NCBI GenBank assembly: GCA_964398365.1
Contig: CAYNMC010000006.1
Location: 1-23,182, forward strand
Length of the DNA stretch: 23,182 bases
Source: CAYNMC01 sp964398365
GTDB lineage: Bacteria; Patescibacteriota; Microgenomatia; UBA1400; CAYNMC01
Reading direction: 5' to 3'
Shown here: piece after piece, positions 6,375 through 13,929 of the stretch
Layout: each line of letters starts with the position of its first letter
Position numbering within the stretch: position 1 is the first letter of the stretch
The notes under the pieces: model-generated
Database searches by the model: none
Seen by the model: the letters and a program-made list of their open reading frames with translations, nothing else
Told to the model about the DNA's origin: nothing
Program-made: the position numbers and the translations under genes

Positions 6375-6778
6375 TATGATCCTTTTCTTCTCTTTTTCGG
6401 ACGGCAACCATTATGGGGAATGGCGGTTACGTCTGCCAATAAAGTAACTTTTAAACCGCTTGTTTTTAATACTTTTAAAACCGCTTCTCTTCCTGGTCCC
6501 GGTCCTTTTATATAGACTTCAACTTCATTTAGGCCTAATAATTTAGCTTTTTTAATTACTTGTTCAACGGTTGTCGTCGCCGCAAAAGGTGTTGCTTTTC
6601 TCGCCCCTTTAAATCCAGCTAGGCCCGCTGACCCCCAGCAAACAGTATTACCCTCAGGATCAGTTACTGTCACCAAAGTATTATTAAAAGTTGCCAAAAC
6701 ATAAATCCTGCCTCGATTTAATTTTTTCTCGGCTGACTTTCTTCTTTTTGGTAGTTGACTAGCTTGATTAATAATCAT
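6374..6778 (-). CDS. rpsK: 30S ribosomal protein S11
   Basis: uS11, which lines the mRNA exit channel on the 30S platform. It is 134 aa with all family blocks: NNTLVTVTDPEGNTVCWGSAG, FKGARKATPFAA, the VYIKGPGPGREAVLK loop, and the C-terminal IPHNGCRPKKRRK. The basic N-terminal extension of about 20 residues is normal for the family. The ATG overlaps the rpsM stop as ATGA, and the stop overlaps the rpsD start by one base. The S13-S11-S4-alpha-L17 order is the classical alpha operon. Confidence 0.97.
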   Translation of the reverse strand: MIINQASQLPKRRKSAEKKLNRGRIYVLATFNNTLVTVTDPEGNTVCWGSAGLAGFKGARKATPFAATTTVEQVIKKAKLLGLNEVEVYIKGPGPGREAVLKVLKTSGLKVTLLADVTAIPHNGCRPKKRRKGS

Positions 6779-7197
6779 GATTTAGATTTTTTCACTTTTT
6801 CTTTCTCTCCTGACTCCAGTTTTTGTAAAACTTCCTTTTTCATGGCACCAATCGTTACTCTTTTACCTCTTTTTGTTCGAGCATTACTCCGCGTTCTTTG
6901 ACCTCTTACTGGCAAACGATTTTGATGTCTTAAACCTCGATAAGTTCCCATCTGCTTTAATCTTTTAATATTTTCAGAAACAATTTTCCGTAAAACCCCC
7001 TCTGTGGGAATTTTCTCGATGGTTTTTTGAAGACGAACAATTTCTTCGCTTGTCAAATCTTTTGCTCTTTTGTCTTGATCAACCCCTGCCTCTTTTAAAA
7101 TCTTAATCACATTTTTTCTGCCTATACCATAAATCGCCGTCAAAGCGATTTCTATTCTTTTATTCTCTGGTAAATTAATACCGGCTAATCTAGGCAT
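6775..7197 (-). CDS. rpsM: 30S ribosomal protein S13
   Basis: uS13 in the 30S head, contacting the P-site tRNA and L5. Visible blocks: PRLAGINLPENKRIEIALTA at the start, YGIGRKN (helix-two-turns-helix, residues 24-30), a central helix ending in IKRLKQMGTYRGLRH, and the NRLPVRGQRT loop that ends with TRKGKR-like basic residues. At 140 aa it is longer than E. coli S13 (118 aa). After the usual GKRVTIG end it carries an extra charged tail (MKKEVLQKLESGEKEKVKK). The ATG lies 3 nt after the rpmJ stop. Confidence 0.97.
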   Translation of the reverse strand: MPRLAGINLPENKRIEIALTAIYGIGRKNVIKILKEAGVDQDKRAKDLTSEEIVRLQKTIEKIPTEGVLRKIVSENIKRLKQMGTYRGLRHQNRLPVRGQRTRSNARTKRGKRVTIGAMKKEVLQKLESGEKEKVKKSKS

Positions 7198-7200
7198 AAA

Positions 7201-7314
7201 TTATCCTTGTCGTTGTTTATGTTTTGGGTTATCACAAACCACAAACATCTTTCCTCGACGCCTCACAATTTTACATTTACGACAACGTTTTTTTACTGAT
7301 GATTGAACTTTCAT
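7201..7314 (-). CDS. rpmJ: 50S ribosomal protein L36
   Basis: bL36, a very small zinc-ribbon protein that stabilises 23S rRNA helices. Reading the minus strand from the ATG at 7312-7314 gives 37 codons to a TAA at 7201-7203. The product starts MKVQSSVKKRCRKCK and ends NPKHKQRQG. The C-x2-C-x12-C-x4-H zinc ligands are intact (C11, C14, C27, H32), so this is the zinc-type paralogue. It is placed between infA (9 nt upstream) and rpsM (3 nt downstream), the normal infA-rpmJ-rpsM order. It is easy to miss because of its length. Confidence 0.96.
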   Translation of the reverse strand: MKVQSSVKKRCRKCKIVRRRGKMFVVCDNPKHKQRQG

Positions 7315-7323
7315 TTTTTTTAA

Positions 7324-7542
7324 TTATTTTAGTCTGTAAACAATCCTGCCTCTTGTCTCATCATAAGGGTTCAATTCTACTTTAACCTTATCACCGGTTA
7401 TAACCTTGATTCTATTTAATCTCATCTTTCCTGATAAATGAGCCAAAATTATTTTTTCTTCGCCTAGAATCTTTACCCTGAAAGTTGTATTTGGCAAACT
7501 TTCAATAATTTCTCCTTCTTTTAAACTAGTTTGATTTTTCAT
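7324..7542 (-). CDS. infA: Translation initiation factor IF-1
   Basis: IF-1 binds the 30S A site during initiation. The product is a 72-aa OB-fold protein. The recognisable segments are the EGEIIESLPNTTFRVKI strand pair, the ILAHLSGKMRLNRIKVITGDKVKVELNPYD core, and the final RGRIVYRLK. I start it at the ATG at 7542, just after the map stop (TAG-TC-ATG), rather than the in-frame TTG at 7551 that would overlap map. A TTGGTAG stretch precedes it, at best a poor SD. Location between map and rpmJ is the usual one. Confidence 0.96.
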   Translation of the reverse strand: MKNQTSLKEGEIIESLPNTTFRVKILGEEKIILAHLSGKMRLNRIKVITGDKVKVELNPYDETRGRIVYRLK

Positions 7543-7544
7543 GA

Positions 7545-8294
7545 CTACCAATCAGTGATAATTATTGGCTTGTCTTGGGTAACTGCCACAGTTTTCTCAA
7601 AGCAAGCGGCTAAACTCCCATCAATAGTCTTTACCGACCAACCGTCGGGCATCACCCTAACCTCACCCTGACCCATCATATAAATTACCTCAATCGCCAA
7701 CGTCATATTATAAGATAAAATTGGGGTTTTCTCAAGAGGGGTGTTTAAAATACAAGGAATTAAAGGAGCTTCATGAAGTTGATTGCCCACACCATGCCCT
7801 GAGTAATGTTTGGCCGGTCTATAACCAGCGCCTTCTATTATCTTCTGGATTTTGGCGGAGAGCTGACCAACGTAATTTCCGACTTTAGCCAGCTTTATCG
7901 TCTCATAAAGAGCCTCCTGACCTGCGCTCAAAAATTTTTCTAAAGCGGCATAGTCTTTCTCTTGCCCATTGGTGATAATAAAACTTTTAGCACAATCAGT
8001 ATGATACCCTTTATAAAACAAACCGATATCAATATTTAAAAGATCGCCTTCCTTTAATATATAATCTTGAGGAATACCATGAACCAGACCATCATTAACA
8101 TTCAAACAAGTTGCAAAATTATAACCAGGAACTTTGGCAAAAGAAGGGTAACCGCCACTTTTTTCAATAAGCAACCATGCCTTTCTTTCAATTTTTAAAA
8201 GATTAACACCTGGCTTAGCCATTGCCGCCAACTCGTTGAGTATTTGGCTTAATTTCTGACCACCAACTCTCATTATTTCCAGTTTTTTTTTCAT
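7545..8294 (-). CDS. map: Methionine aminopeptidase, type I
   Basis: Removes the initiator methionine from nascent proteins using a dinuclear metal centre. It is 249 aa in the pita-bread fold. All five metal ligands are visible: D89 (NIDIG), D100 (HTDCA), H167 (SGHGVG), E202 (LAIEV) and E233 (CFEKT). The substrate-binding H72 is in the VHGIP loop. There is no N-terminal zinc-finger extension, so this is the short bacterial type Ia. It lies between cmk (11 nt) and infA, partnering the secretion and nucleotide kinase genes of the spc operon end. Confidence 0.96.
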   Translation of the reverse strand: MKKKLEIMRVGGQKLSQILNELAAMAKPGVNLLKIERKAWLLIEKSGGYPSFAKVPGYNFATCLNVNDGLVHGIPQDYILKEGDLLNIDIGLFYKGYHTDCAKSFIITNGQEKDYAALEKFLSAGQEALYETIKLAKVGNYVGQLSAKIQKIIEGAGYRPAKHYSGHGVGNQLHEAPLIPCILNTPLEKTPILSYNMTLAIEVIYMMGQGEVRVMPDGWSVKTIDGSLAACFEKTVAVTQDKPIIITDW

Positions 8295-8305
8295 AATTAA
8301 CTCAG

Positions 8306-8983
8306 TTAAACAACTAAACCTTTTTCTTTTAATTTCTTAATAATAACTTTAATTTCTTCGGTCACACTTAAAGAAGAAGTATCTAAAAACCAATATTCAG
8401 GTGTGTATTTTAAAGGATCAATTCGACGATGAGTATCTTGATGATCTCTTCTTTTCACCTGTTCTGCTATTTCCTTAAGATTTTTGCGGCCGCCGTACTT
8501 TTTCCAGAGACGGCGAATTCGAATTGATTCATTGGCAGTCATAAAAATCTTTAAATCAGCATGGGGTAAAACTTTATTAATATCTCTCCCTTCCATCACA
8601 ATTGGTTTTCCTAAAGCCATTTGCTGCCATTTTCGTCTTAAAACCTTCCTGATATCTTGACGCACAGCAACAGCAGATGCACCATAATCCATTTCTTCGT
8701 TGAAAAGCTTTGAGGTGATATCTTCGCCTTCCAGAAGAACGCAACAACTACCATCTTTTTTAAGTTTAATATCAATTCTATTTTTTTTTAAAAGCTCGAC
8801 TAGGTTTTTAGCTTGATAATTAACTCCATTTTTTTTAGCTAAATAAGCGACAGCTCTAAAGGTGGCACCGGTATTGAGATAAAAAATGTTTAATCGCTTA
8901 GCAAGAAGTTGAGCACCGGTACTTTTACCACTCCCTACAGGGCCATCAATAGCAATCTGTAAATCTTTCTTTGTGAGTTTCAT
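8306..8983 (-). CDS. cmk: Cytidylate kinase
   Basis: Phosphorylates CMP and dCMP to the diphosphates using ATP. The 225-aa bacterial-type enzyme has the P-loop GPVGSGKS (14-21), the NMP-binding turn LNTGATFRAVA (36-46), EGRDI (131-135) for nucleotide contacts, and a lid/basic segment with RRDHQDTHR near the C-terminus. The turn reads N-T-G-A-T-F-R where the family usually has D-T/S-G-A-x-Y-R, so two NMP-site positions differ conservatively. The ATG overlaps the adk stop by one base (TAATG). Placement of cmk between adk and map is unusual for bacteria, where it often sits beside rpsA. Confidence 0.93.
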   Translation of the reverse strand: MKLTKKDLQIAIDGPVGSGKSTGAQLLAKRLNIFYLNTGATFRAVAYLAKKNGVNYQAKNLVELLKKNRIDIKLKKDGSCCVLLEGEDITSKLFNEEMDYGASAVAVRQDIRKVLRRKWQQMALGKPIVMEGRDINKVLPHADLKIFMTANESIRIRRLWKKYGGRKNLKEIAEQVKRRDHQDTHRRIDPLKYTPEYWFLDTSSLSVTEEIKVIIKKLKEKGLVV

Positions 8984-9573
8984 TACTTTTTATTTCTCTG
9001 AATTTGCTCCAGCTTTTTTAAAATATCCTGATGAATTTTGGCAATGCTTTGTTCACCATCAATTACCTGCAAGACACCTTTTCTCTTATAAAAATCTAAA
9101 ACTGCTTTTTCTTCTAATTTGTATCTTCTTAACCTTTCTCTAATTTTTTCCGGACTGTCATGTAAAGAACCATCAGGATTTCTTCGGGCCCGCTTTAACA
9201 ACCTTTCGATACTCACTTTTTCCCTTACTTTTAAGAAAAAAACTACATCTTCCTCTTTTTTATATTTCACCAGTTTTTCTTCCAAAAATTTAACCTGATC
9301 TAGGTTTCTAGGAAAACCATCAATCACCCAACCGTTATTCACATCAGGTTCTTTTAATCTGTGTTTCCAAATTACAAACATTTCCGAATCTGCCACATAA
9401 TGACCTTTTCTTAAAGCTTCTCGGCAAACCTCACCCATAATCCCTTTATCTTCGCGGGCATATTTTCTGATTAAATCACCAGAAATCAAAGCCGGAATTT
9501 TTAATTTTTCCGCCAGTAATTTCGTTTGGGTAGTTTTACCCGAACCCTCTGGCCCATAAAAAATAATGTGCAT
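8983..9573 (-). CDS. adk: Adenylate kinase, short-lid form
   Basis: Interconverts ATP + AMP and 2 ADP, setting the cellular energy charge. It is 196 aa with P-loop GPEGSGKTT (7-15), the AMP-binding segment ISGDLIR (30-36), the DGFPR motif (85-89) and arginines around RARRNPDG (128-135). The lid is the short type: no Cys4 zinc finger, only a brief loop before DSPEKIRERL. This explains the length below the usual 214 aa of long forms. An AAAGGAGGT SD inside the secY 3' end supports the ATG, 1 nt after the secY stop. secY-adk-map is a classic arrangement, here with cmk inserted. Confidence 0.95.
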   Translation of the reverse strand: MHIIFYGPEGSGKTTQTKLLAEKLKIPALISGDLIRKYAREDKGIMGEVCREALRKGHYVADSEMFVIWKHRLKEPDVNNGWVIDGFPRNLDQVKFLEEKLVKYKKEEDVVFFLKVREKVSIERLLKRARRNPDGSLHDSPEKIRERLRRYKLEEKAVLDFYKRKGVLQVIDGEQSIAKIHQDILKKLEQIQRNKK

Positions 9574-9574
9574 G

Positions 9575-10864
9575 TTACCTCCTTAAAAAGGTATCATAAT
9601 TTCTCATAATAAGCTGAGATTCTAAAGATTTGGTAGTTTCCAAAACCACGGAAACCACAATTAAAATACCCGTACCGCCCAATGACATCGTCGTCACACC
9701 CGTTAAAGAACGTGCTAAAGACGGCAAAATGGCAATCGTTGCTAAAAAAACAGCACCGGCCAGGGTAATTCTTGTAAGGATTTTATTTAAATAAATAGCG
9801 GTTGGCTGACCAGGTCTAATACCAGGAATAAAACCGCCATATTTTTTGATTTCTTCGGCAATTTTTACGGGGTTAAAAGTCACGGCGGTATAAAAATAAG
9901 TAAAAGCAATCACTAAAAAGAAATAAAAAAGGTTATAAGAAAGTGAGTTTGGATTAAAAAAAGTCATGAAAAAATCACCTAAGGCAACAAGCTTTGATAT
10001 TTTTAACGTCTTCAAATAACCGCCCAACATTGAAGGTATCAATACTAGGGAAACTGCAAAAATTATGGGAATAACGCCGGCCTGATTAACTCTTAAGGGC
10101 AAATGACTGGTTTGTCCGCCATAAAGCCGATTTCCCCTAATTCTTCTGGCATAAGAAATCGTAATTTGCCGGCGAGCCTCATTAACAAAACAAATCCCGG
10201 CAATCACCAAAAGACTCATCACTAAAAAGATAATCAGGTTGGTAAATTGAAGTGTTTCGGCAATAAAGAGAGTCTGAAAAAAACTGACAGGATAGCGCCC
10301 GACAATGCCGGCAAAAATCAAAACCGAGATACCATTGCCAATACCGTATTCAGAAATTAATTCTCCTAACCACATCAACAAAATTGTTCCTGCAACCATG
10401 GTAATAACCATACCGACAAGAGAAATTAAATCATTATTTAAAGTAATTTGTTGTTGTCTTAAAATTGCAATCATACCTAAAGACTGAACCATAGCTAAGG
10501 GCACCGTTAATAAACGGGTATACTGATTAATAACTTGTCTTCCATATTCTCCTTCTTTAGAAAGTTCCTCAAGTTTGGGAACCACCATGGTTAACAGCTG
10601 GAGGATAATTGACGCATTAATATAGGGGTTTAAACCTAAAGCCATAATTGAAAAATTAGCCAAGGTTCCTCCAGAAAAAATGTCCAAAAGCGATAAAAAT
10701 TGATTTTGAGCAAATAATTTTTTAAGGGCTTCGTTATCGATGCCAGCAGTAGGAATATGGGCAGCCAGCCTAAAAACAAAAAAAATAAAAGCAGTAAAAA
10801 TAATTTTTTTACGTAAATCTCTGGCTTTAAAAATATTAATTAAAGGGGTAAGCAGATGACTCAT
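9575..10864 (-). CDS. secY: Preprotein translocase subunit SecY
   Basis: The channel-forming inner-membrane subunit of the Sec translocon. It is 429 aa with about ten hydrophobic segments, including IIFTAFIFFVFRLAA (21-35) and the plug/TM2 region SGGTLANFSIMALGLNPYINASI (about 64-86). TM7 has NQAGVIPIIFA (260-270), the cytosolic C5 loop has the conserved GGFIPGIRPG (343-352), and the last TM lies near GTGILIVVSVVLET. The start ATG abuts the rplO stop (TAAATG). SecY is the membrane outlet for proteins made by the ribosomes encoded around it. No secE or secG is in this window. Confidence 0.97.
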   Translation of the reverse strand: MSHLLTPLINIFKARDLRKKIIFTAFIFFVFRLAAHIPTAGIDNEALKKLFAQNQFLSLLDIFSGGTLANFSIMALGLNPYINASIILQLLTMVVPKLEELSKEGEYGRQVINQYTRLLTVPLAMVQSLGMIAILRQQQITLNNDLISLVGMVITMVAGTILLMWLGELISEYGIGNGISVLIFAGIVGRYPVSFFQTLFIAETLQFTNLIIFLVMSLLVIAGICFVNEARRQITISYARRIRGNRLYGGQTSHLPLRVNQAGVIPIIFAVSLVLIPSMLGGYLKTLKISKLVALGDFFMTFFNPNSLSYNLFYFFLVIAFTYFYTAVTFNPVKIAEEIKKYGGFIPGIRPGQPTAIYLNKILTRITLAGAVFLATIAILPSLARSLTGVTTMSLGGTGILIVVSVVLETTKSLESQLIMRNYDTFLRR

Positions 10865-11377
10865 TTAAGATTTTTTCTTTAATTTTGCTGATTTTAGGAT
10901 TGGTTTCGTTTTCTTAGGCTCACTAAAAGCCGTCACCATCTTACCTCCTGCCTTCTCGATTTTTAGGGCGGCTGATTTTGAAGTGGGTAACTTCACGGTT
11001 AACTTTTTTGTCAATTGACCGTCACCTAAAATCTTAACACCGAAATTTTTAGCTTCTGTCTCTTTAACTAAATTATATTTAATTAAAGTCTCTAGCGTAA
11101 CTTCTGTGTTTGAAGGTAATAAATTTAAATATTTTAAATTGATCGCTATCGGTTTATGTTGAAAGGACTTAAACTTTCCTTTACCTCTTAAAAATGGCAG
11201 GCGTTTAATTAAAGATTTTCGCATCTTTGTTCCCTCAAATAAAATTGAGACTTTATTTCTTGATTTTTGTCCCTTTTGACCTCGACCAGCCGTATGACCA
11301 CCTTTACCACTGCCATAACCTCGCCCAACTCTTTTTTTCTTTTTTAAAACAATTTTGGGTAAATTATTGAGTTTCAT
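10865..11377 (-). CDS. rplO: 50S ribosomal protein L15
   Basis: uL15, an assembly protein of the large subunit. It is 170 aa: an N-terminal basic RNA-binding arm with the repeated RGYGSGKGGHTAGRGQKGQKSR motif (about 18-39), the LPFLRGKGKF segment, and a C-terminal domain with VKILGDGQLTKKLTVK and the KIEKAGGK end motif. A further basic tail of about 20 residues lies beyond the usual end. It lies 2 nt after rpsE. In most bacteria rpmD (L30) sits exactly here, and it is absent. Confidence 0.97.
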   Translation of the reverse strand: MKLNNLPKIVLKKKKRVGRGYGSGKGGHTAGRGQKGQKSRNKVSILFEGTKMRKSLIKRLPFLRGKGKFKSFQHKPIAINLKYLNLLPSNTEVTLETLIKYNLVKETEAKNFGVKILGDGQLTKKLTVKLPTSKSAALKIEKAGGKMVTAFSEPKKTKPILKSAKLKKKS

Positions 11378-11379
11378 TT

Positions 11380-11859
11380 TTACTCCTTTTTAACTTCTGG
11401 AATTAAACTTTTGAGGGCATTAAAAGTGGCATAAACATTAGTAATTTTATTATTACTACCCAATATTTTAGCCACAATATTTTGGATACCGGCCGCTTCC
11501 ACAACAGCCCTCACGGCACCACCAGCAATCACTCCTGTACCAACAGGCGCTGGTTTCAATAATACTCTCGCTGCCTTATACTTCATTAAAACTTCATGAG
11601 GAATAGTTTTACCTTTAAGAGGTACTAAGATAAAATTTTTTTTGGCTAAACGTTCTCCTTTTTTAATCGCTCCCAAAACATCATTAGCTTTCCCCAAAGC
11701 AATTCCTACCTTTCCTTTTCTGTTACCAACGACAACTAAGGCAGTAAAACCAAGTTTATTACCACCTTTAGTTTTTTTAGAAACACGATTAATTTGGATA
11801 ACTTTTTCCTCAAACTCTTTTTCCTGAGTGGGAAAATTTATGTTTTTTTTCATTTTCAA
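11380..11859 (-). CDS. rpsE: 30S ribosomal protein S5
   Basis: uS5, a fidelity-related protein at the 30S mRNA entrance. It is 159 aa. The N-terminal double-stranded-RNA-like domain includes GGNKLGFTALVVVGNRKGKVG. The C-terminal domain includes PAPVGTGVIAGGAVRAVVEAAGI and the NALKSL segment. There are two possible starts: TTG at 11857-11859, overlapping the rplR stop (TTGA), and ATG at 11851-11853. The GGAGGT SD (11868-11873) is 8 nt from the TTG and 14 nt from the ATG, so I prefer the TTG, without certainty. It is followed by rplO with no L30 between. Confidence 0.96.
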   Translation of the reverse strand: MKMKKNINFPTQEKEFEEKVIQINRVSKKTKGGNKLGFTALVVVGNRKGKVGIALGKANDVLGAIKKGERLAKKNFILVPLKGKTIPHEVLMKYKAARVLLKPAPVGTGVIAGGAVRAVVEAAGIQNIVAKILGSNNKITNVYATFNALKSLIPEVKKE

Positions 11860-12212
11860 AACTTTAAACCTCCATTAATCGCCCCTTCGGCAAAAGCTTT
11901 TACGCGACCTTTAAAGGCAAAACTACCTTTATCAAAAACCACTTTTTTGATTTTTTTCTTTAAGGCTTTCTCTGCCAATCTTCTACCTACCGCTTTAGCT
12001 TTATCGATTTTTTTACCTTTAAAATCTTTTAATTCTTTATCACTCACGGCAACAAGCACTTTACCTTGAGCTTTAACGTCAATTATCTGACCATAAATAT
12101 GTTTATTTGAACGAAAAACAGACAAACGTAAAGCCTCAGGATTAGTCCTTTTTATTTTACTTCTCGTTCTTAATTGTCGGCGTAAACGTTTGTTTTTTAG
12201 TTTTTTGTTCAT
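11856..12212 (-). CDS. rplR: 50S ribosomal protein L18
   Basis: uL18, which with L5 binds 5S rRNA in the central protuberance. It is 118 aa: the basic N-terminal arm RLRRQLRTRSKIKRTNPEALRLSV-like region (the RLSVFRSNKHIYGQIID segment is diagnostic), then the VLVAVSDKEL strand, AKAVGRRLAEKALKK helix, and the C-terminal VVFDKGSFAFKGRVKAFAEGA block. The ATG lies 6 nt after rplF. The stop overlaps the TTG start of rpsE. The order L6-L18-S5 is standard. Confidence 0.97.
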   Translation of the reverse strand: MNKKLKNKRLRRQLRTRSKIKRTNPEALRLSVFRSNKHIYGQIIDVKAQGKVLVAVSDKELKDFKGKKIDKAKAVGRRLAEKALKKKIKKVVFDKGSFAFKGRVKAFAEGAINGGLKF

Positions 12213-12218
12213 AAAAAA

Positions 12219-12782
12219 TTAAATTGCCGTGGCGATTTTCACGGCCTTACCTGCTTTTTTACGCACCACTTCTTTTTCATAACGAATACCTTTACCTTTA
12301 TAAACTTCTGGGGGTTTAACTTTACGAATCTTGGCAGCTGTTTCTCCCACCACTTGTTTATCTAAACCACGAACAATAATCTTCGTGGCTTGTGGTACTT
12401 CAAATTCTATACCTTGAGGCGGTTTTATTTTTACCGGATGGGAAAAACCTACATACAACACCAAATCTTTACCTTCTAAAATAGCCTTATATCCTGTGCC
12501 TACAATTTTTAAATTTTTACTAAAACCGTCTGTAACGCCAACAATCATATTGGCAATTAAAGTTCTTGTTAAACCATGGAGTGACTTGGCTAACCTAGAG
12601 TCACTTTTTCTTAGAACTTTTATTTCCTTCTGCTGCTTATTTTCTTCCAAAATAATCCCAATTTCTGGCCTAAGTTTTAAAAAAAGCTCGCCTTTTGGGC
12701 CTTTCACAGAAAGTAAACCAGAATTGTTGGCCACTGTTACTAAGTTGGGTACCAAAATGGGTTTTAAACCTATTTTAGACAT
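12219..12782 (-). CDS. rplF: 50S ribosomal protein L6
   Basis: uL6, at the base of the L7/L12 stalk near the sarcin-ricin loop. From the ATG at 12782 the product is 187 aa and begins MSKIGLKPI, the family's usual start. An in-frame TTG 18 nt upstream (12800) would overlap rpsH and is rejected. The protein has two related alpha/beta domains, with SVKGPKGEL in the first. The signatures GTGYKA and LVLYVGFSHPV are followed by the C-terminal RKVKPPEVYKGKGIRYEKEVVRKKAGK. It precedes rplR as in the standard spc operon. Confidence 0.97.
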   Translation of the reverse strand: MSKIGLKPILVPNLVTVANNSGLLSVKGPKGELFLKLRPEIGIILEENKQQKEIKVLRKSDSRLAKSLHGLTRTLIANMIVGVTDGFSKNLKIVGTGYKAILEGKDLVLYVGFSHPVKIKPPQGIEFEVPQATKIIVRGLDKQVVGETAAKIRKVKPPEVYKGKGIRYEKEVVRKKAGKAVKIATAI

Positions 12783-12793
12783 CGTTTTTATTT

Positions 12794-13189
12794 TTACCAA
12801 AGTTTACAAATTACTTCGCCGCCTAAATTTCTTTTCCTCGCCTCCTTATCTGTTAACAAACCCTTAGACGTAGAAATAATCGCCAATCCCAATCCTCCTA
12901 AAACTTTGGGTAAGTTTTTTACATTTTTATAGACTCTTCTTCCGGGTTTAGAAATCCTCTGAATTTGTCTTAAGGCCGGTTTTCCCTCTTTACCATACTT
13001 TAGAGTCACGACCAATTTTTTTTTAAAATCTTGCAATTTAATTTTTAAATCCTCAAGGTAACCTTCTTTAACCAAAATTTTTGCCATTGATTCTTTAAAC
13101 TTAGAATAAGGCATGGTTACTTGGCTTTTGCGCGCCATGTAACCATTGCGAATAATTGTACAAAAATCGGCAATTGGATCTGACCACAT
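12794..13189 (-). CDS. rpsH: 30S ribosomal protein S8
   Basis: uS8, a 16S rRNA primary binder and, in E. coli, the translational repressor of the spc operon. It is 131 aa beginning MWSDPIADFCTIIRNGYMA, with PYSKFKESMAKILVKEGY, and the C-terminal signature GLGLAIISTSKGLLTDKEARKRNLGGEVICKLW. The ISTSKG core is intact. It starts 10 nt after the rplE stop. Whether it autoregulates here cannot be judged; I did not identify a clear S8-binding mRNA mimic. Confidence 0.97.
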   Translation of the reverse strand: MWSDPIADFCTIIRNGYMARKSQVTMPYSKFKESMAKILVKEGYLEDLKIKLQDFKKKLVVTLKYGKEGKPALRQIQRISKPGRRVYKNVKNLPKVLGGLGLAIISTSKGLLTDKEARKRNLGGEVICKLW

Positions 13190-13199
13190 AAATTAATAA

Positions 13200-13739
13200 T
13201 TACTTTTCAAAAGGCATACCTAATTCTTCTAATAATCTTTTTGCCTTTTGTTTGTCTTTAGTATTGGTAACAATAGTTATTTCCAAACCTCTGACGCGAT
13301 CAATTTTATCATATTTTACCTCTGGAAAAATGATTTGTTCGGTTAAACCCAGAGTATAATTACCGCATTCGTCAAGAGCTGCTTTTTTAACACCCCGAAA
13401 ATCACGCACTCTAGGTAACACCAGCGAAAAGAGTTTATCTAAAAAATCAAAAGCTCTTTTTTTTCTTAAAGTCACCACAAAACCAACAGGGGAACCAAGG
13501 CGTATTTTAAATTCAGCAATAGCTTTTTTAGCCTTAGTCATGAGTGGTTTTTGACCGGAAAGATCAGCAAGGTAATCTTCGACTTTTTTAAGAGCAGTTT
13601 TATCGTGGCTAATATCACCAACACCAACATTAATCACCACTTTTATAATTCTGGGAACGGCCAAAGGATTTGCTAAGGCAAATTCTTTTTGCAATTTAGG
13701 TATAATTTCTTGACGGTATCTTTGCAAAAGTCTTGACAT
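13200..13739 (-). CDS. rplE: 50S ribosomal protein L5
   Basis: uL5, which binds 5S rRNA and contacts the P-site tRNA. I choose the ATG at 13739, giving 179 aa beginning MSRLLQRYRQEIIPKLQKEF, the normal family start, 4 nt after the rpsN stop. A longer ATG frame from 13766 would overlap rpsN by 23 nt and adds an atypical segment. Visible blocks: IIKVVINVGVGD, then GQKPLMTKAKKAIAEFKIR and GSPVGFVVTLR. The C-terminal part has RVRDFRGV, the GNYTLGLTEQIIFPEV segment, and GLEITIVTNTK. All are diagnostic of L5. Confidence 0.96.
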   Translation of the reverse strand: MSRLLQRYRQEIIPKLQKEFALANPLAVPRIIKVVINVGVGDISHDKTALKKVEDYLADLSGQKPLMTKAKKAIAEFKIRLGSPVGFVVTLRKKRAFDFLDKLFSLVLPRVRDFRGVKKAALDECGNYTLGLTEQIIFPEVKYDKIDRVRGLEITIVTNTKDKQKAKRLLEELGMPFEK

Positions 13740-13743
13740 AAAT

Positions 13744-13929
13744 TTACCAAGAAGCTTTGGAAACACCCGGTAGTTCTTGGTTATGAGCTAATCTCCGGAA
13801 ACACAGCCGGCAGATACCAAAAAGGCGAATATAGCCTCTGGGCCTGCCACAAAGTTTACAGCGATTACGAAATCGCGTTTTAAATTTTGGTTTTTTGGTT
13901 TGTTTAACTAATTTACAAACTTTAGCCAT
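13744..13929 (-). CDS. rpsN: 30S ribosomal protein S14, zinc type (rpsZ)
   Basis: uS14 of the 30S head in its 61-aa zinc-binding (type Z) form. The product begins MAKVCKLVKQTKKPKF and has the four-cysteine knuckle CKLCGR...CRLCFR (C24, C27, C40, C43), followed by the short C-terminus LAHNQELPGVSKASW. The ATG at 13929 is used; a TTG codon just upstream could give one more residue. It overlaps the rplX stop by 8 nt and ends 4 nt before rplE. Position between L24 and L5 or S8 is normal. Confidence 0.97.
   Translation of the reverse strand: MAKVCKLVKQTKKPKFKTRFRNRCKLCGRPRGYIRLFGICRLCFRRLAHNQELPGVSKASW

Noticed and set aside
6375..6407. Longer S4 N-terminus from the TTG at 6407
   Set aside because: The ATG at 6374 has a better SD, the expected MAR start and one-base coupling to rpsK.
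11794..12069. Plus-strand frame opposite rplR
   Set aside because: Antisense shadow of L18; Phe/Leu/Ser-rich product typical of AT-rich antisense frames.
12496..12867. Plus-strand open frame across rplF and the rpsH end
   Set aside because: Antisense shadow of L6 and S8, whose conserved motifs are on the minus strand.
13740..13766. Longer L5 N-terminus from the ATG at 13766
   Set aside because: It would overlap rpsN by 23 nt and add residues not seen in the family; the ATG at 13739 gives the standard MSRL start.
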